Origin: Tipula vernalis
Taxonomy: Eukaryota > Arthropoda > Insecta > Diptera > Tipulidae
Direction of reading: 5' to 3'
Assembly (NCBI GenBank): GCA_958295665.1
Contig: OY282560.1
Location: forward strand, 146,684,091-146,748,090
Length of the DNA stretch: 64,000 nt
Notes under the pieces: generated by a model
Databases searched by the model: none
Seen by the model: the letters and a program-made list of their open reading frames with translations, nothing else
What the model was told of the DNA's origin: nothing
Translations under genes and position numbers: made by a program
Part shown: positions 12,430-24,769 of the stretch, in pieces
Numbering within the stretch: position 1 is the stretch's first letter
Layout of the letters: every line of letters begins with the position of its first letter

Positions 12430-14265
12430 ATGGAACTAATGATGCCCTATTAGATAATAAATCATTTTAAAATTCTTGATTCAGCTTTGCGAATATCGTA
12501 TGCTTTTATTCCAGAACTGCCAGAAAAGGCGTTTAAAACTTGGGATTTAAAATATGTGCACCAAGCTTTAAGATACACTAAGCCGAGTTAGAACCCTCTG
12601 TTAGTCAAATTTAATCAGAAGGAACGTCAGAAAGATGTTTTGCCGAACTCACATTTTGAAGAATTTATCCTCAAATCAACGTCCGCAAGTCTCTTAAAAA
12701 GCGATTGAAGATATTCAATGCATTCTTTTTCACTTCGACTGTATATCAAAATATCGCCTAGATATTGATAACAAAATTCTAAATTTTACAGAACATGGTT
12801 AATAAACCTCTGGAATGTTTGTGCTGTGTTCTTGAGCCCAAATGGCATACGGGTATACTCATACAACCCAAATGGGATGGTCAGTGCTCTTTTATGTATG
12901 TGCTCATTGGCTACTGGTATATGGTATAATATGCCCGTACTAAATCAATCTTTGAAAAGATTTTACTGCCATGTTAGCAGTGAGGCAAAATCATGAATGT
13001 GAGGCACTGGAAACCGATCCCGAATTGTGCAGTTGTTCAGTTGGCGACAATCGCCGCAAGGTCTCCAGTCATTATTATTCTTCTTATTGACAAGATGAAG
13101 AGGTGATGAAATGTTGGAGGACGATGAGCGACAAATACCCAATTCGGTCACTTTTTGCTTGTGTTGTCTCGGTGTAGACGTTTAGGTTTATGAGCAGGAA
13201 GGGACCATTATTGTAAATATAATGGACAATATTGGGTTTAATCTCAGAATTGTAATCTGGTGTTGCCATCAAAGATGGAAATTCTGACAATAGTTTATGA
13301 AAATCATTTTCAATACTGAAACATTTTAATGATGGCAGTGATACGGAAGCGCAATTCGCAATTATTTCTAGACTTGTTTTGGTATCGATCAATTTTTTTT
13401 TTTCATTTTACATCTACGGTTGTACTGAATTTAACGAAGAAATCAGCCCCTATTATAGGACGGTCTTAAATCGAGGTCGATGTTGAGAAATTTGCTACCG
13501 AATGTTTCAATAGTGGAATTATTTGCTGCAGTTAAGCAAATACCTGAAGAAACAGTTTTGCTTCGATGGTTTTTAGTCGCAGGGATAACCGAGACATCAG
13601 ATCCTGTATCGACTAGAAAATTCAATTTAGATTTGCGGCATTTTATAAATCAGCGATGTGAGTAAAATTTTCTACTGTCCGCTGCTGAAACACGTAACTC
13701 TATTCGTTTTATGTATCATCTGGTTGAAATTCGCACAGACCAAATCTATAGTGATAATAGAATCTAGGAAACTTTTTAACTTGATTGGGGTTTCGGTTTG
13801 TACTAGAATCGCGTTTTCTTGAGTTAGACCTATTGCGATGAAAATAAGATTGACGGGTAGGTGATCTCTGGTGATGGTTGGACAAGTTAGCAATGGACGA
13901 TTTTAAACTGTTAATTTTTTTCTGGAGGTCTTTTACCATAGATACTAGCGGATTATTATTATTATAACAACAACTTTGTTGTGAAACAGAGGATATTGTA
14001 GAAAAGCTAGTCACTTAAAATATTTTTGAGCAAATATTTAGTTGCAATTAATATGGATTTAATATTTGGTGGAAGACCATTTAACCAAAGCTCTTTTAAT
14101 AAATTTTTATTTAAAGCAGTTGATTTTCCCGCAATAGATTCGAGTCGCCGATAGAACCTACACGGAGTATCATCTCCGATATCAACACCAACATCACTAG
14201 GTTTGTTTCCTCGGTGTCCGACATATTAAAAATAATAACAATAAAGGCAGTGATACATGCAAAAA
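12430..14265 (-). pseudogene. Ty3/gypsy retrotransposon remnant: gag, protease, RT
   Basis: On the minus strand, from high to low coordinates: a Gag segment (LLKELWLNGLPPNIKSIL, about 14060-14130), a basic Gag tail with FYYHYRFG (about 13725), protease FLVDTGSDVSVIPA (about 13580-13620), the linker HYIYNNGPFLLINLN (about 13185-13235), and RT motifs GICRSSSSNISSPLHLV, WRPCGDCRQLN, FPVPHIHDF (about 12990-13140), continuing in other frames through LTIPFGLYEYTRMPFGLKN. The catalytic box reads YLGD instead of YLDD (12753-12764), so the polymerase active site is dead even apart from the frameshifts. Integrase was not found. Confidence 0.82.
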
Positions 14266-14432
14266 AATTCATTTAAGGTACACAAATACAGCGCACTGAT
14301 TGGTCAATAAATGGCCATCTTGAAAACCTTTAAGGCAAAAATAAAAAACTCCCACCAAAAATCGGACATGGTTCAATTTTGTAAATGGTAAATTTACATA
14401 ACCTTATAAAAGTTCTTGTCGCGTTTTAAATG

Positions 14433-14804
14433 TTATGTAAATTTGCCATATGATAAATTTGCCGTATAACAATTGTTCAACATCCAATTTTTATAGTTGT
14501 GTTCAAGTAAAATGTTAAATCGGTTGAATGTCATAACATAAGAAAGTTCGTACGGCCAAATTTTACATGTATTCAGCTCAAAAGATTTGGTTCTTTTAAG
14601 TCTGTATACTAAATCTGTGTTGCTTAGGAGCTGAGTTGCCTCAATGTTTACATGTTGGCGGAGCCTTGCTTCATGTCTCCTTGCTTTTTCCTGAATTTTA
14701 TTTAAAATGAGGTTCACATTGCATGCGGTATTATTTCCCGATTTATGGTAATCAGAATATGTTCGAATCGTCTGTTCTGATGTGTTAAACTGATTTAGTT
14801 TCAT
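14433..14804 (-). CDS. Open frame of unknown nature upstream of the gypsy remnant
   Basis: 123 codons, Met at 14804. Not recognised. The middle is charged and helical (EKARRHEARLRQ) and the C-terminal half is aromatic and Asn-rich. It sits on the same strand, about 170 bp upstream of the gypsy gag remnant, so it could be degraded element sequence rather than a gene. No conserved motif was seen. Confidence 0.2.
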   Translation of the reverse strand: MKLNQFNTSEQTIRTYSDYHKSGNNTACNVNLILNKIQEKARRHEARLRQHVNIEATQLLSNTDLVYRLKRTKSFELNTCKIWPYELSYVMTFNRFNILLEHNYKNWMLNNCYTANLSYGKFT

Positions 14805-14999
14805 TTAGTTTTAGTCTCCATCTTTTTGTGCATTTATATAGGTCCATATTACAGGAAAATCATAATTGTATAGTAGGTATAAAACCGGCCTTCCTGCATT
14901 GATTTCTTTCAATTCAGAATAGGTATATCATCTAACTTAATCCTGAAGAACCTATCTTTCAAGTAAGATTCCAGTATTTTATCAAATTGCATTAGTATA

Positions 15000-16060
15000 A
15001 GATTTTTTAACTTGTCGCATCTCAAATCTCAAATTGAACCTTTTACATTTCAAACTAAACCTTCAGCAAATTAAATTAATGGCCAATTAGGATGGAATTA
15101 TCTATTTCTTAACTGATTTTAGTGAAATTTAACTTCCGCGGTGGAAATGCGATTCTAAAATGAGTTTTGAATGAAATTCGGGAATATGGCCAAGTACGAT
15201 GGAACTTGCCTATTTCTCAACCGATTATTGTCAAATTTGACATATGCGATGGAAATGGGATTCTACACTTCCATTCTATGGACTTGCCTATTTTTTAATC
15301 AATTATGATGAAATTCGGCTTGCACATTGGAAATGGCATTCTAAAATGATTTTTGGATGAAGTTCTGGAATATGGAAAAGTATGAGGAACTTGCGTCTTT
15401 ATCAATGAAGTATGATGAAATTTGGCTTGTGCATTGGAAATGGGATTTTAAAATGATTTTTGGATGAACCTCTGGCATATCGCTAAGTAGGATGGAACTT
15501 GGCTATTTCTCAACCGATTATGATGAAGTTCACTAGGTAGACTAGTATGTAATGGGATTCTAAACTTATTTTTAGGTGAAATTCGGGAATATGGCCAGTT
15601 AGGATAGAATTTGCCCATTTTTAACGGAAGTTAATGAAATTTTACATATGATGATGATGATAATGTGATTTTAAAATTATTTTTAGATAACGTTCTGGAA
15701 TATGACTTTCCAAGTAGGACGGAACTTTGCTATTCCTTAACTGAGTAGTTCGAGATTGGGAATGAGGATTTAAAATAATCTTTCTAATTTCGAAACTCTA
15801 ACTTCGCACTACCGTTATTAATTTTTGAGTCACATTTTCTTCTTTTCATTGGAAACGTTAAAACTCATCATAATCGGTTAATAGCTAAGTTTTATTCTTA
15901 TGGACGATATTACAGAACTTTATCCAAAAACCATTTTAGAATCGCATATCCAACGCACTAATAGCCAAGCTCCATCCTAATTGACCATTCATATAATTTG
16001 TTAAGGGTTCAATTTGAAATGTAAACCTGTGTGATGATATAATGGTATGATGGTATAATG
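15000..16060. repeat. Foldback-like element: tandem ~110-bp units with inverted copy at the other end
   Basis: From about 15070 to 15790 there are six to seven degenerate tandem copies of a 105-115-bp unit. Each contains variants of AGGATGGAACTTGCCTATTT, CCGATTATGATGAAATT, GGAAATGGGATTCTAAAATG and TTTTTGGATGAAATTC. From about 15850 to 15995 one unit occurs in reverse complement (ACTCATCATAATCGGTTAAT, CCAAAAACCATTTTAGAATC). The outer flanks also mirror each other: AAATTGAACCTTTTACATTT at about 15032 against GGTTCAATTTGAAATGTAAA at about 16007. Long inverted ends made of tandem repeats are characteristic of foldback transposons. No coding capacity was found. Confidence 0.65.
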
Positions 16061-19000
16061 GTGTGAGTTGTTCGGTTGTAGGTTAAGGGTTGATTTGAAA
16101 TTTAATTAAGAGAGTTGGAGATTAAGCTGAAGATTGACTTAAGTGATTCATTTTGGTATTGATTTGGTAGTTGAATTAATCAAGGCCGAAGTTCTGATCA
16201 CCTTATGAGGTTTCAGCCCTTTATATTTTTAACATAAAAATTTGCTCGCGGTTATCTTTGAAATACAACTTAAAATTAATTACAATCCAAAACTAAAGTC
16301 TTAATTTAAACCAGTTTGGAAATTTTGAGATGGCCAGAATTTCAACAGGTTTAACCTTTTCACAATTTTTAAAAATTTGTCGAACTATGAGCCTGACTAT
16401 TTTGCGAAACATCGAGAAGGTATCAGGAAGTTATTTAGTAACCATTATTTACATGGTCGAGATGAACATTTTAATTAAAAAATACTAAAATTGAGATTTA
16501 CACGTGTAATTAAATCATATAAACTTTGTGACACAACATTACTCACTCTCCAGTAATAAATCACCTCCAATAATGAGGAAATTATGACTAAATTATTGTG
16601 TAACTCTAATTGTACAATCCAATCATCGGTTGATTTATATTTCTAATAAAATATAAATCAATAAAATTGACTATGCCATAATGTGAATAAAATTACAGAA
16701 ATTCGATATCTTAGATTATTAGGATATCTCTTCAATGGTTCAGTCTAAATTAAATTGTATGATGTAATTTTTGTAACAAGATTTAAGGAATTAATTTATA
16801 TTTAGGAATAAAATAATTTGAGATTTTAGATCATCCAAATCGTATATGTCATAACAATTCAAATGAAGAATATATTTGATTCGCTACTCCCAATCCAGTT
16901 ACAAAATTGATCTGAAGATATTTTTAAGATTAACGATCTTTTTCCGCACCCACATTTACTAATCCACAAAATAAAAAAAAAATGTATTTTTATATCGTCC
17001 ATAAATAACATTAATAAATTACCATTTCGACCATAAGTCTCCCACAAACTAACATGCATGCTCATAGATTTATGTAACATATCCCAAAATACATAGATTT
17101 ATTCATAAATTTAAACTCACAAATCAACGGTAAATTATTACAGTCCATTCCACTGAATTAATCAATTAAAATGAAATTTATAATTCGAAAGTTAATTAAG
17201 TTATCATATACGATCGACGACCTAATTTACATACTTTAACTTTAAGATAAAAACAAAATCATCTTGTACCTATTCTACATTTTGTTGCAATGGGCCTCTA
17301 GTCTAATCCTTTTGAATACATTTTATTATCACACAACAAAAATAAAAAAAAAAATGAAAACCTAAAGCCAAAAATTCAATTTATCATTAACTCACCTTTA
17401 TAAAACTACAACAACAACTATAAATATATCGTCTAATTCTTAAGAAATGTACATAAGAGAAACAAAAAAATTAAATTTAATTTCTTAAACAAAAACGAGA
17501 TTAAATAAAATGAAAAGATGATGCTTCGGCTATAAGCTGATTTTCTAGGATTTTTCTTATATCTAGAAACACACACACGCACACATATCCATACCATCTC
17601 TTCGTCTGTAACGTCTTAAGTCTCATTCATCTCTTTAGACAAATCATCAAAATTTATCACTTCTTGTTGTTGTTCGTTTTTGGCATTTTTGTTAACATCT
17701 TGTTTGAAAGTTAAAGTTAATTACGTAACTGTAACAATTTACTTTTATGATTTTTTATTTTTATCTCTCAATTTGTGTGTGCGAAAAGGCAAAATTCATA
17801 TACCTGCGCGGTTTAACTGCACTATATCCTTAAAGGGATTTGCATTTGCAAAAAAATTTAAAATGATTTGCATTTTATTGATGTTATTTTAGTATGAATT
17901 TTTGTGTTTTTTTTGTTGTCATAGTGCATCCGGTTTTTTGTAAAAAATCATTTTTTACAGTTTCGCTTTTGGGTCTTCTTAAGGAGGGTCTACTTGTGGG
18001 TTTTCCTTTTTTTTATTGTATTATCCTTCGAAAATTTGGGTCGAATTATTTTTTATTTTTTTATTTGGAATCGCAAGAGGTATGGTTTAGTATTTTTTTT
18101 TTTGTTTTGGTAAATGGTTTATGTCATCGTAGAGGTATAACTGTGAGGTAACTTATAATGATTTTATGGTGCGAATTTTTTTAAAAAAAGTCGGGATCAA
18201 TTTCGCGTTAATTTGTACCTTAGACTAAACGTTCAAAAATATGTATTACTTTGCATGAATCGATGCAATTTTTCTTCATCGTCATCTTCTTTGGTATGCA
18301 AGGTACACACCAACATTTTAGTTCTGTAATTTAATTACATTTAATATTTTCACATATTATACAATAATAAAAAAATAAAAATTAAGAAAAACTACATAAT
18401 TTTCTAGATCATTTTGAAGGCGTTACACCTCAATAATCGTTTTTATTTCTGTTCTGCAGTAAAGTAACGTTTATATACATATGTATATACAGGTTCTGAA
18501 CCTACGAACCTTTTCTATCGTGCATATATGCAGAAAACATATGAAAACAATTTTTGTGGGCGTTATTTGTTTTGTGGTATCAAAATTGAAAATGGAAAAA
18601 TCTTTTTATTTAATATCAAAAAACGCACATGTGATTTTCATTAGCGTGCCCCATGAGTCTGCGACTTATAAACAATAGCAAACAAATCAACAATGTAGGT
18701 ACATTGTATGTACATATGTATATAAAATGCGCGTTGATGAATAATATTCATCTTTCAGAGATTTATATTTTCTTTGAGAAAGACAAAATAGATGGGATAG
18801 ATAATTTTGTATTTTATTCTCGAAATGAACGGTAAGCGATCAAGTTTATTTATATATATCGCTATATTATAGCGTGATTTAAAATTAAAGCTAAAAAAGT
18901 CATCATCATCTCATCAGATGTTGTGTGGGAAATTTATCTGTACATTATACATATAAAGACATTTTGATAACTTCGATTTATTTAATATATGTAAGAAAAT

Positions 19001-19905
19001 GGTTCTTTAATGTCTTATTGCAATCTGATGGTTGTCAGACAAAACCTTTTCAGTTTACAATAATTTTCGGTTAATTTGTGCAAGGGAAGTCCTTAAAAGT
19101 CCTAGTCCTTCCCTAAATATTACAATTGGTCACGACAATATAAATCCCCTAACCTTAAGTTGCCTATCACAGATTCACAATTAGTTATTCATCTATATCA
19201 TATGCTGTGTACCTCATGTCGATTTTTTCGTCTAAATTTCTGACTAATGAAAATGCTTTTCGCGAGGATGGTTTTCGTTTTATTTGGCATTGTTATTGAG
19301 AGTGCTTGAATTAAATTGTTTATTATGAAACATTTTTATTTCTGCTGCAAGTTTGTAGCAAAGTGCTGATGCTATAATAATTATATGAGTATTTTTCGTT
19401 TTTTGAATTGAAATACATTGTTTTGCGCAGACTTTCTATTTTTGTTAATATTGATTAGATATTGTCGCGTACAATGGCAAGTATACAATGACGGAACGCA
19501 CCAAATTTATGCAAATCGTTATTCCGTTGGGCTCTCTATGATTGTGGTCTGAATCAGCAATAAAACCTTGCGATAAATTTGATAAATTTGAAAATTCGTG
19601 CCCTCAACACTTTTGAAATGAACTTACCAAATCGTACCTTACTTATACGGTTTTCTAATTAAATGAAACCCTTTTCACATTATAATTTATGTAAATCAAC
19701 CCGTTTCTAAATTAAAAGAAGTATTTCCCGAATTCAAGAAAAAGTTGTACGGCGGAATGAATGAAATCTTTACCAAAATAAATGAAACCGAAATCAATAA
19801 ATCTGTAAAGTCAATAAATCTCTAAATAACAAAATATTGTTTATTTTGTATTTGTTAAATAAAATACTCATTTAAATTGATCCCGCCTTATAAATTAAAT
19901 TCCGT
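16061..19905. other. AT-rich non-coding region
   Basis: Simple repeats (CA-rich near 17570, poly-T around 17900-18110, ATAC/GTAT palindromic runs near 18475 and 18710) and short open frames without known motifs. No gene, RNA gene or transposon terminus was recognised. Confidence 0.6.
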
Positions 19906-20917
19906 ATTATATAACTTATATGACATATGTAATTAATAGGTTTTATTCCTTTTTTTAGATATAATTTGATGACGCAGCTGTAATATGCCTACCGACGAAA
20001 TCCTCATCCGATACCGATGCAACAACTGATACAAGAAATGGTAATTATCCAGCTAGTATTCATTTAATAAACGTTCGCTCATTTGATTCCAGATTACGTG
20101 ATGGCTCGGTAGCCCATCACAACTCGTCGTCACTCTAAAGATAATAAAACATAAATATAAAATAGTTTGAAAATTATTTATGGTGTTTTTTTATATGAAT
20201 TTATTTGAGACCAACAAATAAACGTTGGCGTTAACATCCCCGCGGCCTTGAAATATCTAGATTTCAACAGTAAGTTGATTAGTTTATTATTCAAAATTTT
20301 AATTTTGTGCATTCAATTGTACTAGGCGAGACATGTCAGCTGTGTCTTTTTCATCGGATTCATCATCGACGGGTAAGATACTAATTCGATTTGCAGCTCG
20401 TTTTAAAATAGAGTGTGCGGTTTTAACAGTCACGACGCGTATCACACCATCTTTACCGGGGTGAGTCTCTACTATCCGACCAAGCTTCCAGTGAGTCGGG
20501 GGTGCATTGTCGTCGTGAAGCAGCACTAATGAGCCAATGTTGATGTTATGTCGGCCCTTTTGCCATTTGTTCCGACGTTGTAGCCCAGCTAAGTACTCCG
20601 TTTTCTCCTCTAAGAATTTGAAAACGGGATAATCTGTTGAGGGGCACATCGACGAGCGACGGTTCCATAATGGATGTCAATGGAGAACCTATGATAAAAT
20701 GACCTGGCGATAAGGCGGTTAAGTCGTTAGGATCGCTAGACATAGCGGTCAGTGGCCGAGAATTTAAACAAGCCTCCACTTGTGCTATCAATGTATAATA
20801 TTCTTCGATGGTAAAAGAGGATTTTCCGATAACTCTACGCATGTGGTATTTTGCACTTTTGATTGACGATTACCATAAGCCTCCGAAATGAGGGGATCTT
20901 GGCGGAATAGTAGGTAC
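19906..20917 (-). repeat. Left arm of ~1-kb inverted repeat (integrase tail + LTR)
   Basis: Reverse complement of 22853-23862 with only scattered differences: a single G/C change in GGGCTACCGAGSCATCACG, a 3-nt insertion in the right arm within the run of Leu codons, and a 4-nt indel near the inner edge. LTR sequence starts at 20236 (TGTTAACGCC reading leftward) after CAAGGCCGCGGGG. Confidence 0.9.
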
Positions 20918-21815
20918 ACCACTCAATGTCGTGCTCGGTGCAATAATGCACTGTTTTGTCGATGAAGTCTTGTGATAAAAACAGTTGCTTTAATGTGTAA
21001 AGTTCACCCCGTGCTCCAACGAAGTTTGTGGCATTATCAGAAAATATTTTTGAACATAGACATATACGAGCAACAAACCGGCGAAGACATGATATAAATG
21101 ACTCCGAAGACAGATTCAAGACCAATTCTAAATGCACGGCCTTTGTAGTGAAGCACGCAAACAGACATACATAGCACGGCATCATTAATTTTGACGGAAC
21201 AGTTGGTTTGGTTGTGAATGGACCACAAAAATTGATGCCCACACTTACAAATAGTGGAACGGATTGGGCCAATCGATCTGACGGTAAGTCGGCTTTTCAT
21301 TGGTCCTTCGAGCCGGATTCGGAGGTTAATGTTGGCTTTAAAAGGCAATGCTACAGAGTATCTACCATCAGGCAACCTTTTAACTTTTTTCGGTAGTGTT
21401 CCTCGCATGCCTTCTCTTCCTGTGAATATAAGCTCGTAGGAATAACAGTTTCAATTTCCCAAAATTGACGCATTTGGGCGTTGAGAGTTTCGATGCTACA
21501 AGCTGCAATGCATGTTGTTCGTGATTTTTCTCTTTCATTGTTTTCATTTGCCTTTCCGCACACAACATAGCCCAATTCGGTTTCATAAAAGGGTGGAAAT
21601 TCCATTGCCAACTTGACATGACTTCCTTTAAATAACTCATGATAGATCTCGACTCCTAATAGTAAATCGATCCGATCAGGAACATGAAAATAAGGATCAG
21701 CCAATTTTACGCCTACCGGAATTGATGTTAAGTTGAATTCACATGGCATCGAAGGTAAATTGTTCGTGATCTTAGAAAGGACATAAAACTTCAATTCGAC
21801 ACTGTAATTGGACAC
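20299..21815 (-). pseudogene. BEL-3 protease tail fused to integrase; RT deleted
   Basis: Starts in the protease tail/linker (VGVKLADPYFHVPDRIDLLLG, ELGYVVCGK, QMRQFWEIE), then LPDGRYSVALPFKANI, where an intact element would enter RT. Instead, after a GC-rich 32-bp segment (21293-21324), integrase begins: SVGINFCGPF, TKAVHLELVLNLSSESFI, CSKIFSDNATNFVGA (second Asp), then IPPRSPHFGGLW in another frame. The codon after LW is TAA, where intact elements have Glu. From 20842 the rest follows (MRRVIGKSSFTIEEYYTLIA, CLNSRPLTA, and the C-terminal domain to VQLNAQN at 20299). Cannot encode active polymerase or integrase. Confidence 0.88.
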
Positions 21816-22819
21816 TCGTGATTTGATATTAAGATAAATATAATGGCGGATCGTCCATTAATGCCCGATATGGTTTTACATGTTGGATAGCGTTTTGCCT
21901 TTAAACGGGTGCACGCTTCGGTTGTAATGAAATTTAGATGCGAGCCGCTATCCAATAAAGCTCGGCATAGTTGATCCCCGCTGGACGAAGTTCCAATTAC
22001 GAGCGCTGTACCGATCATCACGAGCCCGCGGACATTCGACGATTCACTCGGACTTGATTGAACGGTACTGGCCGACACTTGCGGTATCGGAGTTGCATGC
22101 AACTGAGCCTTGTTATGATCACTGTTTGTAGTTGGTACATTTTTTGGGATCGCTTGACTATTGGTGCGCGAGGAGTCATAACTAGACATCACGTTAGATT
22201 TCTGATAATCGTTACTTAGGTACCGTCTGAAATGTAGGAGTCCATGATGTCTAAACGAGCACTCATTACAAGGAAGACTAAGACAATCACGAACATTATG
22301 TCGTTCTACTAGACAATTGGTACATAAACGGTTGTCTTTAATGAATCGCAAACGCATTGGAGGCGACAACTTTGGATCTCTGAACGACGAACAATTGGTT
22401 AATAAATGATTTTCGCTACAATAGGCACATTTGTTTGAATCAGCAACTAACACCGACGGATGACTGCGTTTCTTGAATTTTGGAACGAACGTGTTATTAG
22501 AATCTGAATGTGACCGTATGGGTTGCGACTGTACGCTGCTATTCTGTATTTCACTAAGTAATCGAACTCGATTCCGGACAAGCTCAATCAATTCCGAAAA
22601 TGTGAGTAGCTTAGTTACCTTTGCACCTTTAACGACTTCTTTGCGGGACACGCTATCTAAACGTTGGGTGAGGTGATGAATGAGCATTAAATCCCATGCA
22701 TCGACTTTAACCTTGAGTGACTTTAGAGCGTTGTAATGTTTCACTATTGTATCGACGAAAACTTGAAGCGATTTGGATGAGTTCTCTTGAGGCGACTTGA
22801 TGTCATAAATGGCCTTCAT
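21791..22819 (-). pseudogene. BEL-3 gag C-terminal half and retropepsin
   Basis: 342 open codons: Gag helical region (SLQVFVDTIVKHYNALKSL, LLTFSELIELVRNRV), three Cys/His clusters (CAYCSENHLLTNC, CTNCLVERHNVRDC, CNECSFRHHGLLHF), a Ser/Thr-rich linker and protease LCRALLDSGSHLNFI with the DSG active site, ending where protease continues in the frame at 21815. The N-terminal Gag is missing, cut at the inverted-repeat junction about 30 bp upstream, so the Met at 22819 is an internal residue rather than a real start. Confidence 0.85.
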
Positions 22820-22852
22820 ATGTATCCGCTGAATTGCAACTTCATTGCGGTG

Positions 22853-23862
22853 TACTATTCCGCCAAGATCCCCTCATTTCGGAGGCTTATGGTAATCGTC
22901 AATCAAAAGTGCAAAATACCACATGCGTAGAGTTATCGGAAAATCCTCTTTTACCATCGAAGAATATTATACATTGATAGCACAAGTGGAGGCTTGTTTA
23001 AATTCTCGGCCACTGACCGCTATGTCTAGCGATCCTAACGACTTAACCGCCTTATCGCCAGGTCATTTTATCATAGGTTCTCCATTGACATCCATTATGG
23101 AACCGTCGCTCGTCGATGTGCCCCTCAACAGATTATCCCGTTTTCAAATTCTTAGAGGAGAAAACGGAGTACTTAGCTGGGCTACAACGTCGGAACAAAT
23201 GGCAAAAGGGCCGACATAACATCAACATTGGCTCATTAGTGCTACTGCTTCACGACGACAATGCACCCCCGACTCACTGGAAGCTTGGTCGGATAGTAGA
23301 GACTCACCCCGGTAAAGATGGTGTGATACGCGTCGTGACTGTTAAGACCGCACACTCTATTTTAAAACGAGCTGCAAATCGAATTAGTATCTTACCCGTC
23401 GATGATGAATCCGATGAAAAAGACACAGCTGACATATCTCGCCTAGTACAATTGAATGCACAAAATTAAAATTTTGAATAATAAACTAATCAACTTACTG
23501 TTGAAATCTAGATATTTCAAGGCCGCGGGGATGTTAACGCCAACGTTTATTTGTTGGTCTCAAATAAATTCATATAAAAAAACACCATAAATAATTTTCA
23601 AACTATTTTATATTTATGTTTTATTATCTTTAGAGTGACGACGAGTTGTGATGGGCTACCGAGGCATCACGTAATCTGGAATCAAATGAGCGAACGTTTA
23701 TTAAATGAATACTAGCTGGATAATTACCATTTCTTGTATCAGTTGTTGCATCGGTGTCGGATGAGGATTTCGTCGGTAGGCATATTACAGCTGCGTCATA
23801 AAATTATATCTAAAAAAAAGAATAAAACCTATTAATTACATATGTCATATAAGTTATATAAT
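22853..23862 (+). repeat. Right arm of ~1-kb inverted repeat (integrase tail + LTR)
   Basis: Plus-strand copy of the left arm. Inner edge at GTGTACTATTCCGCC (about 22850), outer edge GTTATATAAT at 23862. Contains the same TGGTAA nonsense change after PHFGG as the left arm, so the duplication happened after that mutation or within a family that already carried it. Confidence 0.9.
22923..23469 (+). pseudogene. BEL-3 integrase tail and C-terminal domain, inverted copy
   Basis: Two overlapping frames, identical over most of their length to the minus-strand copy: MRRVIGKSSFTIEEYYTLIA, CLNSRPLTAMSSDPNDL, LSPGHFIIGSPL, then in the next frame VFKFLEEKTEYLAGLQRRNK, LVLLLHDDNAPPTHWKLG, VIRVVTVKT and the end at VQLNAQN. 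There is one extra Leu relative to the left copy. The catalytic core upstream is absent. TTCAAGGCCGCGGGG and the LTR (from 23532) follow the stop. Confidence 0.88.
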
Positions 23863-24760
23863 TATAGTCACCAAGTTATTGTACGAACAACGCGAATGTT
23901 TTTGCTGCCAAACGTCAGTTGCTATCGGGTGTTCCATTGATTGTAACTCTCAGTAATGGTCGATAATCTAGGTTGCAGTTTATATCACGTATCGTTCATT
24001 ATATGTGATATATTTCGAAGTGCAACCGTTGCTATCTTCAAGCGGCACGAGAAGAAGAATTGGAAAAAGACGAGAGAAAAATGTTCGCGTTTTTGATTGT
24101 AAGAGTTAGTTGTCATTGCTTTGCTAATCAGACATCATTGTTTGTAAGAGCATAAAATTTTGCAATAGTTTTTTTTTGATAAACCCGACGATTTGTACAA
24201 CTAAATAATAAATTGTAATAAAGTTATGTTGTTATTATAATATACCAATCTTCGTTATCTTTTATTGCTCATTATTGTGTTCACAAATTGTGTGGAATTG
24301 GCATGCGTGTATAAATACCAAATTAACAGTAAGTGTGGTAAGTCCGTTGTCTTCAGTAAAGTAAGTTGCGGTACAAACACACGACCTTCGGAGAAGTTGA
24401 TACGGGTTCCTGGACACGAGACATCGGATTACAACGGTTTTATAGTGTGAGCGATCTCCGTCGAATTTACACGATTGCCAAGTGAATGAATTCCACTGTT
24501 TCTTTGTGTATTGAGGTTGTTGGATAATTCACCTGGGTTTTGGTTGCCATATCATCGCATCGTTGAGGCACCAACTGGTAAACATAAGTAATTGCAAACC
24601 ACCACGATTGCACATCGAATAGTATTATAATTCTATACAAAGTAAGTGAAGTGGCACTACATCAGTTTCAACATCGAACATTGTGCCGTACCCGCTTCAC
24701 CTCTTGGATGATGACAATTTATATGTCGACAATTTAAAGTCGTCCTCCTTTTCATTGGTC
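23532..24760 (+). other. LTR and probable leader sequence continuing from the right arm
   Basis: Begins with TGTTAACGCC directly after the purine/GC-rich tract CAAGGCCGCGGGG that follows the polyprotein stop. The first 330 bp belong to the inverted repeat; the rest has no left-arm counterpart. It contains poly(A)-signal-like AATAAA runs at about 24205-24222, a TATA-like TATAAATACC at about 24311, and no open frame of note. It probably represents U3-R-U5 and leader of a BEL element; the right LTR border was not found. Confidence 0.5.
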
Positions 24761-24769
24761 CTCCTTTTC

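Larger units (their letters stand above)
19906..23862. mobile_element. Rearranged BEL/Pao element (BEL-3) flanked by its own 3' end in inverted orientation
   Basis: The core (about 22820 down to 19906) is a minus-strand BEL/Pao element: gag, protease, RT linker, then directly integrase, C-terminal domain and LTR. RT and RNase H are deleted. At the gag side, instead of the 5' LTR, a second copy of the integrase tail plus LTR (about 22853-23862) is attached head to head on the plus strand. The result is a ~1-kb near-perfect inverted repeat with outer ends ATTATATAAC at 19906 and 23862. Gag is 5'-truncated at the junction (about 22820-22853). Confidence 0.85.

Noticed and set aside
17680..18151. 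Two adjacent plus-strand open frames rich in Phe, Leu and Val that look like membrane proteins
   Set aside because: Produced by T-rich sequence; no start context, no conserved motif.
24265..24450. 61-codon plus-strand frame with a signal-peptide-like start
   Set aside because: Lies inside LTR/leader-like sequence downstream of BEL-3; no supporting motif.
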